The notes under the pieces are model-generated. The model was given only the letters and a program-made list of their open reading frames with translations. It was not told where the DNA came from and searched no databases. The translations under genes were made by a program, and so were the position numbers. From positions 17,366,435 to 17,430,434 of the forward strand of contig CM068546.1 in assembly GCA_035048495.1 (NCBI GenBank): a stretch of DNA of 64,000 nucleotides. The letters run 5' to 3'. This DNA comes from Euptelea pleiosperma (Eukaryota; Streptophyta; Magnoliopsida; Ranunculales; Eupteleaceae). This document shows, one piece after another, positions 46,972 through 58,917 of the stretch; positions within the stretch are counted from its first letter, which is position 1, and each line of letters opens with the position of its first letter.

Positions 46972-48238
46972 TGGTGACAAATCCTCGTCGTAGAAGAACG
47001 ATAGTGGTCTCAGAAGAGGAGAGTGCCGATGATGAACCTCTTGCACCATGAACCCAATCTTGTGCAAAACGAGGTGGTCGACTCAGTGATTCACGGCATT
47101 TCGATCGGGGTGAATCATCTAGAGACTCTAGGAGAGCTCATTCCCGGGGGGGTCATTCCGGTCATATCGAGTTTCCTTTGGTGAGTGCTCCCATTTCCCC
47201 ATTTATTTCTGATTTTGCTAGGGATCGCTTTGAGCATTTCACTGGTCACAAATTCACTACTGAGAGGGTAGTTGAATTTGGTACTATTTTGGGGTCCAAG
47301 GTTCATTTTATTTTCTTATCTTGTGAGTGGATCCTTGTTACTCGGTTGAACATCCCTTTTTACCCTATTTTGGCTAAGCTATTTTATGCCAACATGCATT
47401 CCATTCAGTGTAATGACCAGAGTGAGCTATCCTTTCAAACTTATGTCTCTAGGGCTCATCTGACTATTACACCTGATCTGATTTCTACCTTGTTGGACAT
47501 ACCTCGTCCCTCTACTTCACATAGTACCTTCCCAGGACTCGTGAGCTAACGACTGATAGAGCCACTTTGACTGAGACTCTCACTGGGCAGCTTTTTGAAT
47601 GGAGTACATTTATTCCCCTTACTTCCCTTCTCCCTCAGTATCGGTTGTTGCACCTCATCTATGGGTACAACATTAATCCACCTGGGCATGGGGCACAGGT
47701 GAACATTGATCATCGCCAGCTTCTATATCATCTTCGTACCGGGCTTGTCATTGACCTTCCGAGGTTCATGTTTAGAGCCATGGTTAGAGCGGGTAGCCAG
47801 TTGGCTAACCATCTGTGTTTTTCATTTTCTCTACTGATGAGCTCTATTCTACTACACATGGATGTACCGATATTAGCTTCCGAGGAGGTTTGCTCTCCCA
47901 TGGGGCCCATTAGACCCTCCACTATCAGGAAGAGCATGTCTCAGGTTCGGAGAGTGACAGATGTTCCTCCGCACTTTGATGATTTTTTTGATGAGGACTT
48001 AGGAAATGATACTGAGCCAGGCGTCCAGCCGCCAAGTACTGAGATGCATCCTCCAGAGCCACATCCATCGTTTGTCGAGCCTCCAGAGATGCCTGGACCT
48101 TACTCTTTTGCGTCTCTTCATCATCAGATGGTGGGATTCGACCAGCGTCTCACATCTCATGAGGAGCGGACGGCTCATGGCTTTCGCTGTTTAGAGGAGG
48201 GTCCAGAGAGGATGACAGGCTCCCTTTCAGATACGTAG
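46972..48238 (+). pseudogene. ORF of element F resembling the 'putative plant transposon protein' domain family
   Basis: From the ATG at 46972: an Arg/Ser-rich N-terminus, a TGA near 47050, then from 47178 a globular segment (FARDRFEHFTGHKFTTERVV, LAKLFYANMHS, RAHLTITPDLISTLLDIPRP). A one-base frame change lies near 47535, after which the frame 47567-48238 continues with YRLLHLIYGYNINPPGHGAQ, TGLVIDLPRFMF, then a Pro/Glu-rich acidic tail and a short probable helix. The FYAN and 'LLDIP' patterns match a domain family widespread in plant transposon-associated ORFs, of unknown activity. Placement between gag and the polypurine tract, where pol should be, is the notable point. The family call is from memory of motif style, not from a search. 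Confidence 0.55.
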
Positions 48239-48915
48239 TAATATATGGAATACCAGTTCACTTTGATGGGCTTTGGACAACATCCACCATTTCATGGTCC
48301 GAATCAACAGGATGGTACTAGCCCATCGGCCTAGTCTCCTAAAGAGATATTTCTTGAGAGTTCTCTGGTGTTTTTCTTTTTGAGATATTATTGTACACTA
48401 ATAAACTCTGATTTTGTATGGTTTTACTCTGGTTGTGTTCATTTACTTATCTGTTATAGGGTATAAACCAGTTTGAGTTATGGTTGGATATGTATATATG
48501 CACTTGTTCTTCATGATGACATTTATTGCATGCTTATTATCTGCTTATATTTCTGTACCTTTGTCAATCTATGACAAAAAGGGAAAAAGAAAATCATAGA
48601 GGTAAAAATAAGTAGATGCATGGGGGAGAGAAATTTAGGGGGAGAAAAATTTTGGTGCATTAATTTTTCCAATTTCTCTACTTGTGAGGTGCAAAATTAT
48701 CTCACTGCATTTTAATGATTTATTGATTATCGATGATATTACATGGTATGTATTGTTGGTATATTGTGCAGGGAACAGATCAAAAGTTAATCCATTATCT
48801 GTTCGATTATCACCGAGAGAGTGTGAGATAGTGAGTGAATCATGTAAGAGGGTGGGATTGTATTTTCATTTTTTACCTTTTATATGATTAAATATTTTTT
48901 TGTCACAGAATTGCC
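48239..48915 (+). other. 3' untranslated region of element F
   Basis: No ORF of substance. Extra GGGGGAGA-type purine tracts occur near 48621-48646, ahead of the presumed functional one at 48916. Confidence 0.5.
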
Positions 48916-48927
48916 AAAGGGGGAGAT
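48916..48927 (+). other. Polypurine tract of element F
   Basis: AAAGGGGGAGAT directly precedes the 3' LTR start TGTAAGG. It primes plus-strand synthesis; this form is standard for plant copia elements. Confidence 0.8.
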
Positions 48928-51900
48928 TGTAAGGAATATTTTCATATTCAATTTGACAAAGATTCGATTTGACATAAAAACATTCTTGTAAACGTTCTTA
49001 CGAGTACCAGTATAGTATGGAGATGTCATGGTACGCATACTTCGCCGATTACTTGAAGACTAGAAGACAAAGACAACAAGAATTAGATGGTTGACGCCAG
49101 GAGTCATTTGAGTAACTGTCCATTTGTCAGTTAAAGATCGTGTACGCTCGATTAGGAAGGTAAGTGACTTAGTGGCCATAAGAATAGGTTTAAAATGAAT
49201 AAAATATAAAGTCAAACCTAGTCATTGGACAGACCCGAGTCTAAGTCAATGATATTGGCTAATGAAGAAGTCCCTTGTCCAATCGATTGGACATAGCCCA
49301 ATCGATTGGAGGACTCTGTGTAATCGATTAGAAGCTACGATGTAGAAACTTATTTCAGACCAATCGATTGGAGACTCTATTATAAGGAATATTTTTATAT
49401 TCAATTTGGTAAAGATTCCGTTTGACATAAAGACATTCTTGTAACCGTTCCTACGAGCACAAGTGTTGTGTGAAGATGTCGCGGTACGCTTACTTCGCCA
49501 ACTACGTGAAGACTAAAAGACAAAGACAGCAAGAATCAGACGGTTGATGACAGGAGTCAACTGAGTACCTGCCGATTTGTCAGTTAACAATCGTGTACGC
49601 TCGATTAGGAATGTAAGTGACTTAGTGGGCATAGGAGTTGATTAAAATGAATAAAATATAATGTTCAGACTTAGTCTTTGGACAAACCCGAGTCAAAGTC
49701 AATTTTATTGACTAGTGGGAAAGTCCAATCGATTGGACATAGCCCAATCGATTGGAGACACTGTGTATCGATTGGACACTACGAGGCAGAAACATAATTG
49801 AGCCCAATCGATTGGAAACACTGTGTAATCGATTGGAGACTACGGGACAGAAATCTTTCTGAGTCAAATCGATTGGAGACTCTAATTAATCGATTGGAGT
49901 CTTCGGGACAGAAAGTTATAAATGTCAAATCGATTGGAAACTTTGATTCATCGATTGGAGCCTTAGAGACAAAATTATAAATGTCAAATCGATTGGAGAA
50001 CCCTGTGCAATCGATTGGTGCCTTCAGAACAGAAAACTTATTGAGCCCAATCGATTGGACACTTATCCCCAATCGATTGGACATGGCTCAATCGATTGGA
50101 GCAAATGTACAATCGATTGGACTTTGAACATAATCGATTTTATCAGATCCAAAATTCATGGTTCCATTATCCCACATTCCACACGACTCAGGGTCTTGAT
50201 ATTCTATAAATAAAACCCTTCTATGCCTTCTCTAAACACACACAGAGACACAGAGTGACTCAATCTTCAAGAGAGAGAAGCAAAGGCTATATTTAGTAGA
50301 GTGTCCATTTCAAAGAACAAAAAACTTGTTTACATTCACATCTTGTGAGCTTGTTCTCTTCTCGATCAAAGCCAAAAACTTGATCTTTACTCAGCCTAGG
50401 TTTTCCAATTCTATACTTAACTTAGTAAGCCTGAGAGTACCAGTGTGACTCAAACACCTTTTGAGCAACTTAGGGTTCAGGGTGTATTGAATCCTTCACC
50501 TTCTGCAAAGGCGGGAGTGTTGAGAATTAAGATCGGAGGAGCCGGTCGAAGGTAGGTTTGGGGTGTACCAAACTGAACAAGCGGATAAGGCTTCTTGGCT
50601 GGAAGGGTGCGCATGGATTCGTGGCGTTGACTCAGAGGACGTGGACGCATCGGCAGTGGGCATTGGCTAAGGTTGGATGCTGTATTTGCAATGGTGCTGC
50701 GTAGGTAACCTTTGTTTCGTTTAACTTTTCAGTTAGTGATACTTTCTATCCGGACGTGGTCCCGTGGTTTTTCCATGGCTAAGGTTTCAACGTAAAAATA
50801 TCTTGTCTTGTGTGATTGTTTATCTGTGTTTCGCATTATATCCTGATTAGATCAAACGACAAAAAGATAATATACTACGGAGGTATATTTGATTTGAGTC
50901 GGTTGTAATAATCATTTTCAAACAACCAAGGCATGAGATTTTATCTCCATACCATAGACCAGTAAAACTATATAGGTATATTAATTTTTAAATACCTAAT
51001 CAAACCCCCTTCTAGGTATATTAAGTTAAAGAGAACGGACCGGTGGAATTACATCTGTGAAATCGATTGGAGTCTTCGACACAAAAACTTATTTGAGTCC
51101 AATCAATTGGAGACCTTTGTGTAATCGATTGGAGCCTTCGAAACAGGAAACTTATTGAGGCCAATCGATTGGACACTTATACACAATCGATTGGACATGG
51201 CCCAATTGATTGGACCCAGAGTACAATTGATTGGACCTTGCACAAACTCGATCTTTCTTAGATTCAAATTTCTTGGTTCCATTATCCCACGTTCTACATG
51301 ACTCAGGGTCACGAAAATCTATAAATACAACCCTTCTATACCTTCTCTAAACACACACAGAGACACAGAGTGACTCAATCTTTCAAGAGAGAAGAAAACA
51401 TTTATTTATTAGAGTGTCCATTCGAAGAGCAATAAGCTTGTTTCTCATTCACATCTTGTGAGCTTGTTCCTCTTCTTGATCAAAGCCAAGTACTTGATCC
51501 ATCCCTCAGCTTAGGTCTTCCACTCATATATTCGACCTAGTAGCCTGAGTGTACCAGTGTGACTCAACACCTTTTGAGCAACCTAGGGTTCAAGGTGTAC
51601 TGAATCATTTACCTTCTGCAAAGGCGGAAGTGTTGAGAATTAAGATTGGAAGAGCCGATCGACGGTAGATTTGGGGTGTACCAAACTAAAAAAGCGGACA
51701 AGGCTTCTTGGCTGGAAGGGCACGCGTGGATTCGTAGCATTGATTAAGAGGACATGGATGCATCGGCAGTAGGCCTTAGCTAAGGTTGGAAGCTGTATTT
51801 GCAACGGTACGTGCTGCGTAGGTAACCTTTGTTTCGTTTAACTTTTCAGTTAGTGATACTTTCCGTCTAGACGTGGTCCCATGGTTTTTCCTTGTCTAAG

Positions 51901-52172
51901 GTTTTCATGTAAAAATCTATTGTCTTGTGTGATTGTTTGTTTGTATTCCGCTATCTATCTTGATTAGACCAAATGACGAAAAGAAAATATATCACGAAAG
52001 TATATTTGATTTGAGTCGATTGTGATAATCTTTTATCAAGCAACTAAGACATCCGATTTTGTTCTTTTACCATTGACTAATAAAACTGTGTAGGTATAAT
52101 TAATTTTAAATAGCTAATCAACCCCCCCTTCTAGGTATATTGGATTAAAGAGAACGGAGCAGAGTTATTTCA
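48928..52172 (+). repeat. 3' LTR of element F, split by a nested solo LTR
   Basis: Left part 48928-49380, right part 51054-52172. Removing the nested copy gives about 1.57 kb that joins in the middle of the CCAATCGATTGG array (GAGACTCT/GTGAAATCGATTGG), as in the 5' LTR. It ends GTTATTTCA. Confidence 0.85.
49381..51053 (+). mobile_element. Solo copia LTR nested in the 3' LTR of F
   Basis: 1673 bp, from TATAAGGAATATT to GGAATTACA, with TSD TCTAT (49376-49380) / TCTGT (51054-51058). It has its own CCAATCGATTGG array (about 49724-50140) and TATA box (50204-50212). Same family as its host LTR. Confidence 0.85.
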
Positions 52173-53232
52173 TCTATATCTATTCGAGACATCACAGATG
52201 AAAGTGCAAAACCCTAAAAAATGATGTAGGCCATCTTTCTAACCCAATCAGACCTTTTCAGCTTACCTAACATCTACACCATTAGAAACCCTCTTGAAAA
52301 CCTTTTCTTGTTAACCAGTCCACCAAAAGTCCAATCCCAAAACAAGCACAACTCAAACACCTACTTCTGAGAGGGATAAAGGAATTGTTGGTATGATCAC
52401 GCCATAAAGAAGAAGAGAAATCAAGAAAAGAAAAGAAAGACACGTGGATCAAGCAAAAAGGAAGCATGAGCAGAAAAGAAAGAAAGAAACGAAAAAGAAC
52501 CAGAAAACGAAAGTTGATAGAACAATGTCAAAAAGGCAAACCAATTGGAAAAAGAAAAAAGAAAGAAGAGTCAAGGAAATGGTGTCATCACCCTTGGGAA
52601 ATATTACAAAGAACAATGAGATATCAGAATTTTTGAATCTCTGAATACCCACATCTTTTTGACATTTTCCTAAGCCTCTATACAACCCTAGCAAGCTCTA
52701 TTTGATTCTAGGTTAGCACCATCACAGAATGTGGAGAGTGGAGATGAGAGAAACTATAGAGTTTGATCTGACACTCCTGAGTGATATGACATTCCAATCA
52801 TGAGATCTTTTTAATATTCTGTTGTCCTCTTTCCTAGATAGTATATGTGAGATGTTTGCCAGTTTCAAATATCTATCTCCTCACATATAACTTGAGAGAA
52901 AAATAAAACCACTTCTGAGTGGTAAACAAGTGAGAATTGAAGTCAAGACATACAGTCTTTGAAGTCATTAGAGAATCTTTACTATAAGATGAGGATGATG
53001 TTGAGCACACACACACGCTGAGTCTGAGTAATCTTTGGTTCAAATATCCATTTGTAGACGTATTACATTTTACTGACTAAGTTCTAATGATTTTGTACAT
53101 CCCTGAATTAAATTGACAGAGCAGAGTTTTTCTGAGTAATGCAAATAAGTTTTCCAACATGTGCAAAGCTCTTCTGAGCTCACTAATCTCGTACTAATTG
53201 CTAAGGATTAGCAATATGCTAGTTGGGCGTTG
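52173..53232 (+). mobile_element. Element H: 3' internal region (Athila-like family)
   Basis: Resumes the match interrupted at 36604 and follows B 18690-17626 reversed up to the LTR. No coding sequence remains; low-complexity frames at 52282-52694 are not genes. Confidence 0.8.
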
Positions 53233-55922
53233 TGATACTCGCTCAAAAGTACTTATTTTAAGCAATTATCCTTTTAGCATTATTGCACTCTCCTACGTAA
53301 AACTGTCATTTTTATCAACTTTTCTACGTAAGAGTTTCTTTGATTAAGTAGAACACACTTTTCTTGACAAAATGATATATTTGTATGAATTAAACACATT
53401 TTCGGAAGTTGAAATATAAAGCCATTCTGCTTAAGTCTCATTACGCACTTTCTCTATCGCAGGAAACTTGATTGGACAATTTTATGGATTACGGGCCCAC
53501 AATTGACTGCTAGAGTATAGGACCAAAGCTCAAGAGCCAATAGTCTGAGGATAAGAAGATGTAGGACAAGTGCGGGAAGAACCAGAGGATCGAAAGAGTC
53601 GAGAGACAACCAAGAGAGAAGGAGAGATAAGCCCTTTAAAGAAGAGACTAAGAGATTAAAGCTTATAAAGTAACACGAGATAAAGACTTGCTCAGTTGGT
53701 AAAGCATGCAAGAGACCAAGTCAAAGACCAGGGTTCAAGACCCTCTGCTAGCATTTTCTCTTCATTTTGGAATATTTTATCTTTCCTCTCTCTAAACTCG
53801 CATTCTCTCTCTTCTCTCAAATCTCAATCATCCGACCCTCTCGCCTTCCACAATCACTCGATCCTACGGCTTACCTTGGCCGACCTCCACTGTCCGATGA
53901 TCCATCCAATCATCACCATCCTAGTCTACCGCCCGATCGCCAGTAAATCATCCATCCGATCATCCACCTCATCATCACCCTATCACCACACTATCCACAC
54001 AATGAACGTACGGTTGAATCATAGAGATAATGCTACCACAAATCAAAGGGATGAAATAGTTTTTGAGCATAGAAGACGGTGCACACCCACACATGCGATG
54101 AAAGTCAAATAATGATGAGGTGGCATTGGACTTTTACAAGAAAAGACTTAACAAAAAGAATTATTTGGCAATGCATCATTTTTAGAAGGTTGCAAATATT
54201 TTAAACAGAGAAAAGGAACTTTTAATGGCATAGGGAGGAAAGTTCTAAATAGTAGAAACCGTAGATTTCTCATATGGAAACCACGGTTCCTATTATGGAT
54301 TGGCCCCCAAGTTTTCTAAAAGGGATGTACCATGTTTTTTGAAAAGAGAAAAAGCAAAAAACCCTAATTCCATGTTTTTGGGAGGGGCCAAAAGCCAAAC
54401 CTATTAAAACCCCCATTCAAAAACCCAAAGGGGGACCACGTTTTGAAAAAAAAAAAAAGATAACAAAACCCTAGCCATCCTCCACCCTTCTCTTCTTCTC
54501 TCTAACGTCTTCTCTTCTTCCTCTCTCTATCTTCATCCTCTCTCAATCTCTCATCTCTTGCTCCTGTCATTCTCAGCCTCCCCTCTATTGCTTGGGCAAC
54601 CTCCACGTTGCTGCCCACCTCACCCATACCTGCAACTCCGGCCATTAGAACTAGTGGATCTCCAAAGCTTCACAACCTTGCACGTCTGCCATCTTTGCAT
54701 CAACCCAGAAATATGGGTTCACCATAGCCCCCCTTCACCACCTGCTGCTACACCGTCATCTCCAACCTGAAGTGCAGCCCTGATCTTCTCTCCCTTGATT
54801 GAAAACACATCAAAAAGAAAACAAAAATAAAGAAAAGAAAGAATAGAGAAGAAGAAGAAAAAGGAGAGGAAATCGTGGGCTCCATCTTCTTCTTCCCATG
54901 CTGCACTTCGCCACCAGCGTCTCACCACTTTGGCCGTGCACTCCCATCCTCTATTCCTTCCTTTTGCTTCACGAACAGGTTGCAAGAACCTGCAAGTGCA
55001 TCTTCGTAGGGTCACTCCTCCCCCTCACGAACAAGTGCGTCTTCTTCACAGGTTAGGCCGGGTTTCTTCGTCTCTTCTGTGCACTAGTGCATCCCATTGG
55101 ACAGACTTGCAAAATCGCTAGTCTGCCTCCTCTACAGCAGGCTTCTAAACCGCCACAAGCAGGTGAGGAGGGTAGCAAGCTTCCCTTTCAAACCTGCAAC
55201 TTGCTCTTCACTTGGCCTGCAAACATCTGCTCGGCCAGCAAGAACCATTGTGCAACCACCTGCTGCACCATTACTCCTCCTTCCAAGTGCTGCCCTCGCC
55301 TCTATCCAAGCCAGCACCACGTCCTCCTCTATTTTCAGCCAACGCTTAGCCGAACTTCACCATTGGCTGATCCACCTTTAATTGGTTGATCAAGGGTTGA
55401 TCTCAACCACCCATCCTCGGTAAGTCCAAAGGTAGTTCTCTCCTCTTTCTCTTACTTTTCTCTTTACTTTCTCTCTCTACCATTTTCTCACTCTCTCTAG
55501 TTTCTCTCTCTAACTATCACTCTCTTCCTTCACTATTGCTTTCTAGTTTAGTGTTGATTCTCCTTTGTTTGATTTGTAAGCACTTTTTATCATTAAATAA
55601 ATTCATTTTGATTATTACATTTGATGTTTCTTTTAATTTTCTCAATTAGTGCATTATGTTTATGACAATCTCAAATTGAAAAATCAATTTTTAATCTCGA
55701 TTTCTCTACCACTCTCACCTCTTCATATTTTTCATCAATTTCTGTGGCATTTTCTGTTATTTTATGTTCTTAATTTGCACGAACTAATCCCGAGTGCAGA
55801 TTCGACATCGACTTTTCACTATGCAAGAATTGCTTATTTTGCAAATAAAAAATATCAGAATTTACAAAGAATGTTGATATTAGGGTTTCCGTAACCAACG
55901 ACATGGAAAAACCCTAGTTTCA
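53233..55922 (+). repeat. 3' LTR of element H
   Basis: 2690 bp, TGATACTCGC to CTAGTTTCA. The sequence after it is neither a PBS nor internal sequence, so H ends here. The middle is CT-rich and Ser/Pro-coding in all frames, a low-complexity effect. Confidence 0.85.
53684..53752 (+). promoter_or_regulatory. tRNA-like module in the LTR of H (best preserved)
   Basis: TTGCTCAGTTGGTAAAGC (A box plus D-arm-like hairpin) at about 53688-53705 and GGGTTCAAGACCC (B box, T-arm-like) at 53731-53743. The spacing is tRNA-like. The acceptor stem does not pair well, and no T-run terminator follows closely. Confidence 0.6.
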
Positions 55923-56201
55923 CTTGTGTTGGAACATTATATTCTGATTCTTTGGATATGACAGGTTCATGGAAATGTATGCTTGGCTAGTGTTGTTGTG
56001 ACACAAACCTTGGACTAGAAGCTGCTTGCTTTTGAAGTAGTTAGTTGGATGACAATACAAACTGATGGAGTTCCTAAAGTCTGACTGGGCAGCAATCAGA
56101 AAATTGCCAACATGGGCCATTGATTCTTGGGGCTTGGGTTGTGGTTGTCATCTGTTGCTGCTGTTATGTTTAATCAAAATTGGCCAAAGGATTAAGTCAT
56201 G
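55923..56201. other. Unassigned host sequence between H and J
   Basis: No repeat or coding feature recognised. It joins 58746-58912 across J (TSD TCATG) and then 60595 onward across the copia solo LTR. Confidence 0.35.
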
Positions 56202-58745
56202 TGCAACACCCTGAACATTTTTCAGTGTATTTAAAAAAATTATGATCATTTATTTATTTCTATTAAGTATTAATGCTTGCTTGTATGTTAGTTGAATTAT
56301 AATTATTGAGGTGGGCCTTTAAGACAAATTTATAAACTTTTTAGGCCTACAAATGACCTTAATTGAAGCCTAATTGATACTTATAGGTCTTAGGCCTATT
56401 TCTGACTCATAATTAACCTAAAATAAGACTTTTAATAGGTTGATAACTTTACCCCTTTTAAAGTGACAAAAATTACTATTAATTAATTTTAAGACTGTTA
56501 GTCCCTCATCGAATATGTAAGAAAGTTGGAGGATTTAAAAACCTATAAATAGAAGTGAAGGCATAAGGCTTTCCGGATTTCAAAAATCACTGAGAGCCTA
56601 TTTAAGAAGAGAAAACGTTCTTTTTCAAAAGAGAAAAGTTAGAAAAAAAATTTATCCGATTCTAAGTTCATGTGAGATAGGGTTTTTCATCTTGATATCT
56701 CTTAAATAATTGAAAGTCGTGGATCTTCAGCCTTGGTCAAGAATTAGATCAACTCTCCATTAAGGTAAGTATACTCTTTTATGATTTTTTGATTAATTAA
56801 TTTGGGTTATACTCTTTGTATATATATTACATTCGAATGTTTTGGATTTTTAGAGATCTATTGAATGGTTAGATATTGAATTGCATACATTTTTGAAGTG
56901 TGAGATTAATCCCAATGGTTAAAAATTTTAAGCAAGAAAGGTCTGGAGCCTTTGGGTGCAAAGCCCTAAACCCCTGCAGAAGAGTTCTTGGTTGAACTGC
57001 TCCTGGTGTGGGAAGGAGAAGGAGACCCATGGTGGGTTATTGGTTACATGTACACATTAATTTTGGATCATAGTTTACTTTGAAATACTCGTTATTTTTG
57101 TTCCATACCTATACTCTGCGTATTAACTATTAGTAAGGGGTATTTTCTGGCAATACACGTGGGTTCTTACAATAATGACATGTGTTCCCCTAACAACATG
57201 TCCAAGTGGCCGACTTAGCATGATGAAGATCAGGCCGACTTAGTACAATGAAGATCGGATCGACTAGACCGACTTGGCATGATAAAGATCAGGCCGATTC
57301 ATGATGATGAAGATCATGCTGACTTAGCATGATGAAGATCAGGCCGACTTGTACGATGAAGATTAGATCGACTGGGCCGACTTGGCATGATGAAGATCAG
57401 GTCGATTCGTGATGATGAAGATCATGCCGACTTGGGATGATGAAGATCAGGCCGACTTGTGATGATGAAGATCAGGCCGACTTGGCCGATTGCCTCGATT
57501 TCACGGTTAGTCGGCTATGTAGAAAGTAGGGTTTGAACAATAAATAGAAAGCAGCCACCTATCGTACTTTTAAGGCAAAACACGATCTACTACAGATCAC
57601 GCATAAGACAAAGATTTTTGGGTTGATTGGTACGGCCTCCATCGTGCTCTTGGACACTTAAGGGGTACATATCCTATAAATAGAGAGCTACAATGATAAA
57701 AAAAAGGTAAGCAATCTTAGAGCAAAAATAAGTTTAAAGCTTTTTGCATAATATACTGACTTAAGTATCGGAAGCTCTACGGTGGTTTCCCCACCAACGA
57801 AGTTCATTTACAGGTGACATCGGACAACTCGGCAGAAGTAACGGGCACGTCGACAAGCGTACCGGACTACACGACAAGGAAGACGATCTTCCCAGATTCG
57901 ACGTCTGAATACTCGGTAAAGGAGTCTGATCAGACGGATCTGAAGACTTAGCATCTGATTTTGTTCATATCTTGAGGGGGTGTGGAATTTTCTCCTACAC
58001 TATTAATTGATAGAACTATCATAGATATGATATAGTGATTAAATCTTATTTAACTTTCATAAGCTCACGGTTCAACCGATAATATTTTTCAGATTATTTG
58101 AGAATGGAATAAACGATGGACTAAAAGACGGTGTACCAAAGAATATTGAAGCGTTCATTGAAGACGCCTAGTTTTATTTATTTATTTTGGTTTTATGATT
58201 GTAATAAATTGAATCTTGACTTTATTGGTTTATTTTGAACCCAAATTGATTGATTTAGTATTTTTGTTTATTATTTGCATTTCGATAAAATGTATAATCT
58301 GACCCACATGTAGTGTTTCTGCCATAAAAATTCTATTTTTTTTTTTCAACAAAACTCGTTAGGGCCAGTTGAGAGTGAAAAATTGTTAAAATAAAATAAT
58401 AAATGGTATTTTTGAGCAAAGTGCCTTCACACAAGATGCTTAAAATGATTTTTTAATAGTAGAGAATTAATAAAATAATTTTTTATTAAATTATATTTTT
58501 TTAAAATTTTACACCTATCCACTAAAATTCTGAAAAGTTAATTTAAAGAGCCTATCAAATAAAAGTTTCAACCAAAAATGTCTTTACAAAAGATATTTAT
58601 TTTGAGATATTATGAATTATGGTCATTTTTATAAATTATTTCAGAGCATTTTATTTTTATTTTATCACACCCTGAATCTTTTGCAAATGGGTCATTTTTC
58701 CAGGCATTCGGGTCAGATCCGAGTGCTCGGATCCAGGGCGTGACA
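56202..58745 (+). mobile_element. J: solo-LTR-like element related to D1/D2, TSD TCATG
   Basis: Ends TGCAACACCCTGAAC and GGATCCAGGGCGTGACA are the reverse of the D ends. Flanks TCATG (56197-56201, 58746-58750) match perfectly. A TATA box lies at 56543-56552. The internal part 57176-58000 has no counterpart in D and contains a tandem array and a second TATA box (57674-57683); it may be a further nested LTR whose borders I could not fix. GAGGGGGTGTGGAATTTTC near 57974 looks like a polypurine tract plus LTR start. Confidence 0.8.
57208..57490 (+). repeat. GATGAAGATCAGGCCGACTT minisatellite with higher-order units
   Basis: About ten degenerate units of 24-30 bp. Variants repeat in the same order every 108-109 bp (starts near 57237, 57346 and 57454), so the array has grown by duplication of a four-unit block. 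Confidence 0.8.
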
Positions 58746-58750
58746 TCATG

Positions 58751-58912
58751 GATGAGTCATGTTTGTCCAACAAAGAATTTTGCAAGACAGCTGAGGTAAG
58801 TAGCAAAATGATGTTTAATGGCAGATTTTGGCGAATTGGAATGTATTGAAGATCAATTACAGTGGGCTTATTTCTCTTAGATTTAAGCTATGACTTTGGT
58901 GCTTGCAAGTCC
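58751..58912. other. Unassigned host sequence between J and the copia solo LTR
   Basis: Short block (ACAGCTGAGGTAAGTAGC near 58790 looks like a splice donor), otherwise nothing recognised. Confidence 0.3.
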
Positions 58913-58917
58913 ACTGT

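Larger units (their letters stand above)
36605..52172 (+). mobile_element. Element F: Ty1/copia retrotransposon with gag and a plant-transposon-protein-like ORF, no pol
   Basis: A 5' LTR (36605-38118) and 3' LTR (48928-52172, interrupted) flank the element. TSD TCCAT (36600-36604) / TCTAT (52173-52177) has one mismatch, and removing F rejoins Athila-family sequence. Internal order is PBS, gag (38210-40140), noncoding DNA with a 5.3-kb nested insert (40684 to about 46020), a second ORF (46972-48238), polypurine tract. Protease, integrase, RT and RNase H are absent on both sides of the insert, so loss of pol is not explained by the insert alone. Confidence 0.85.
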
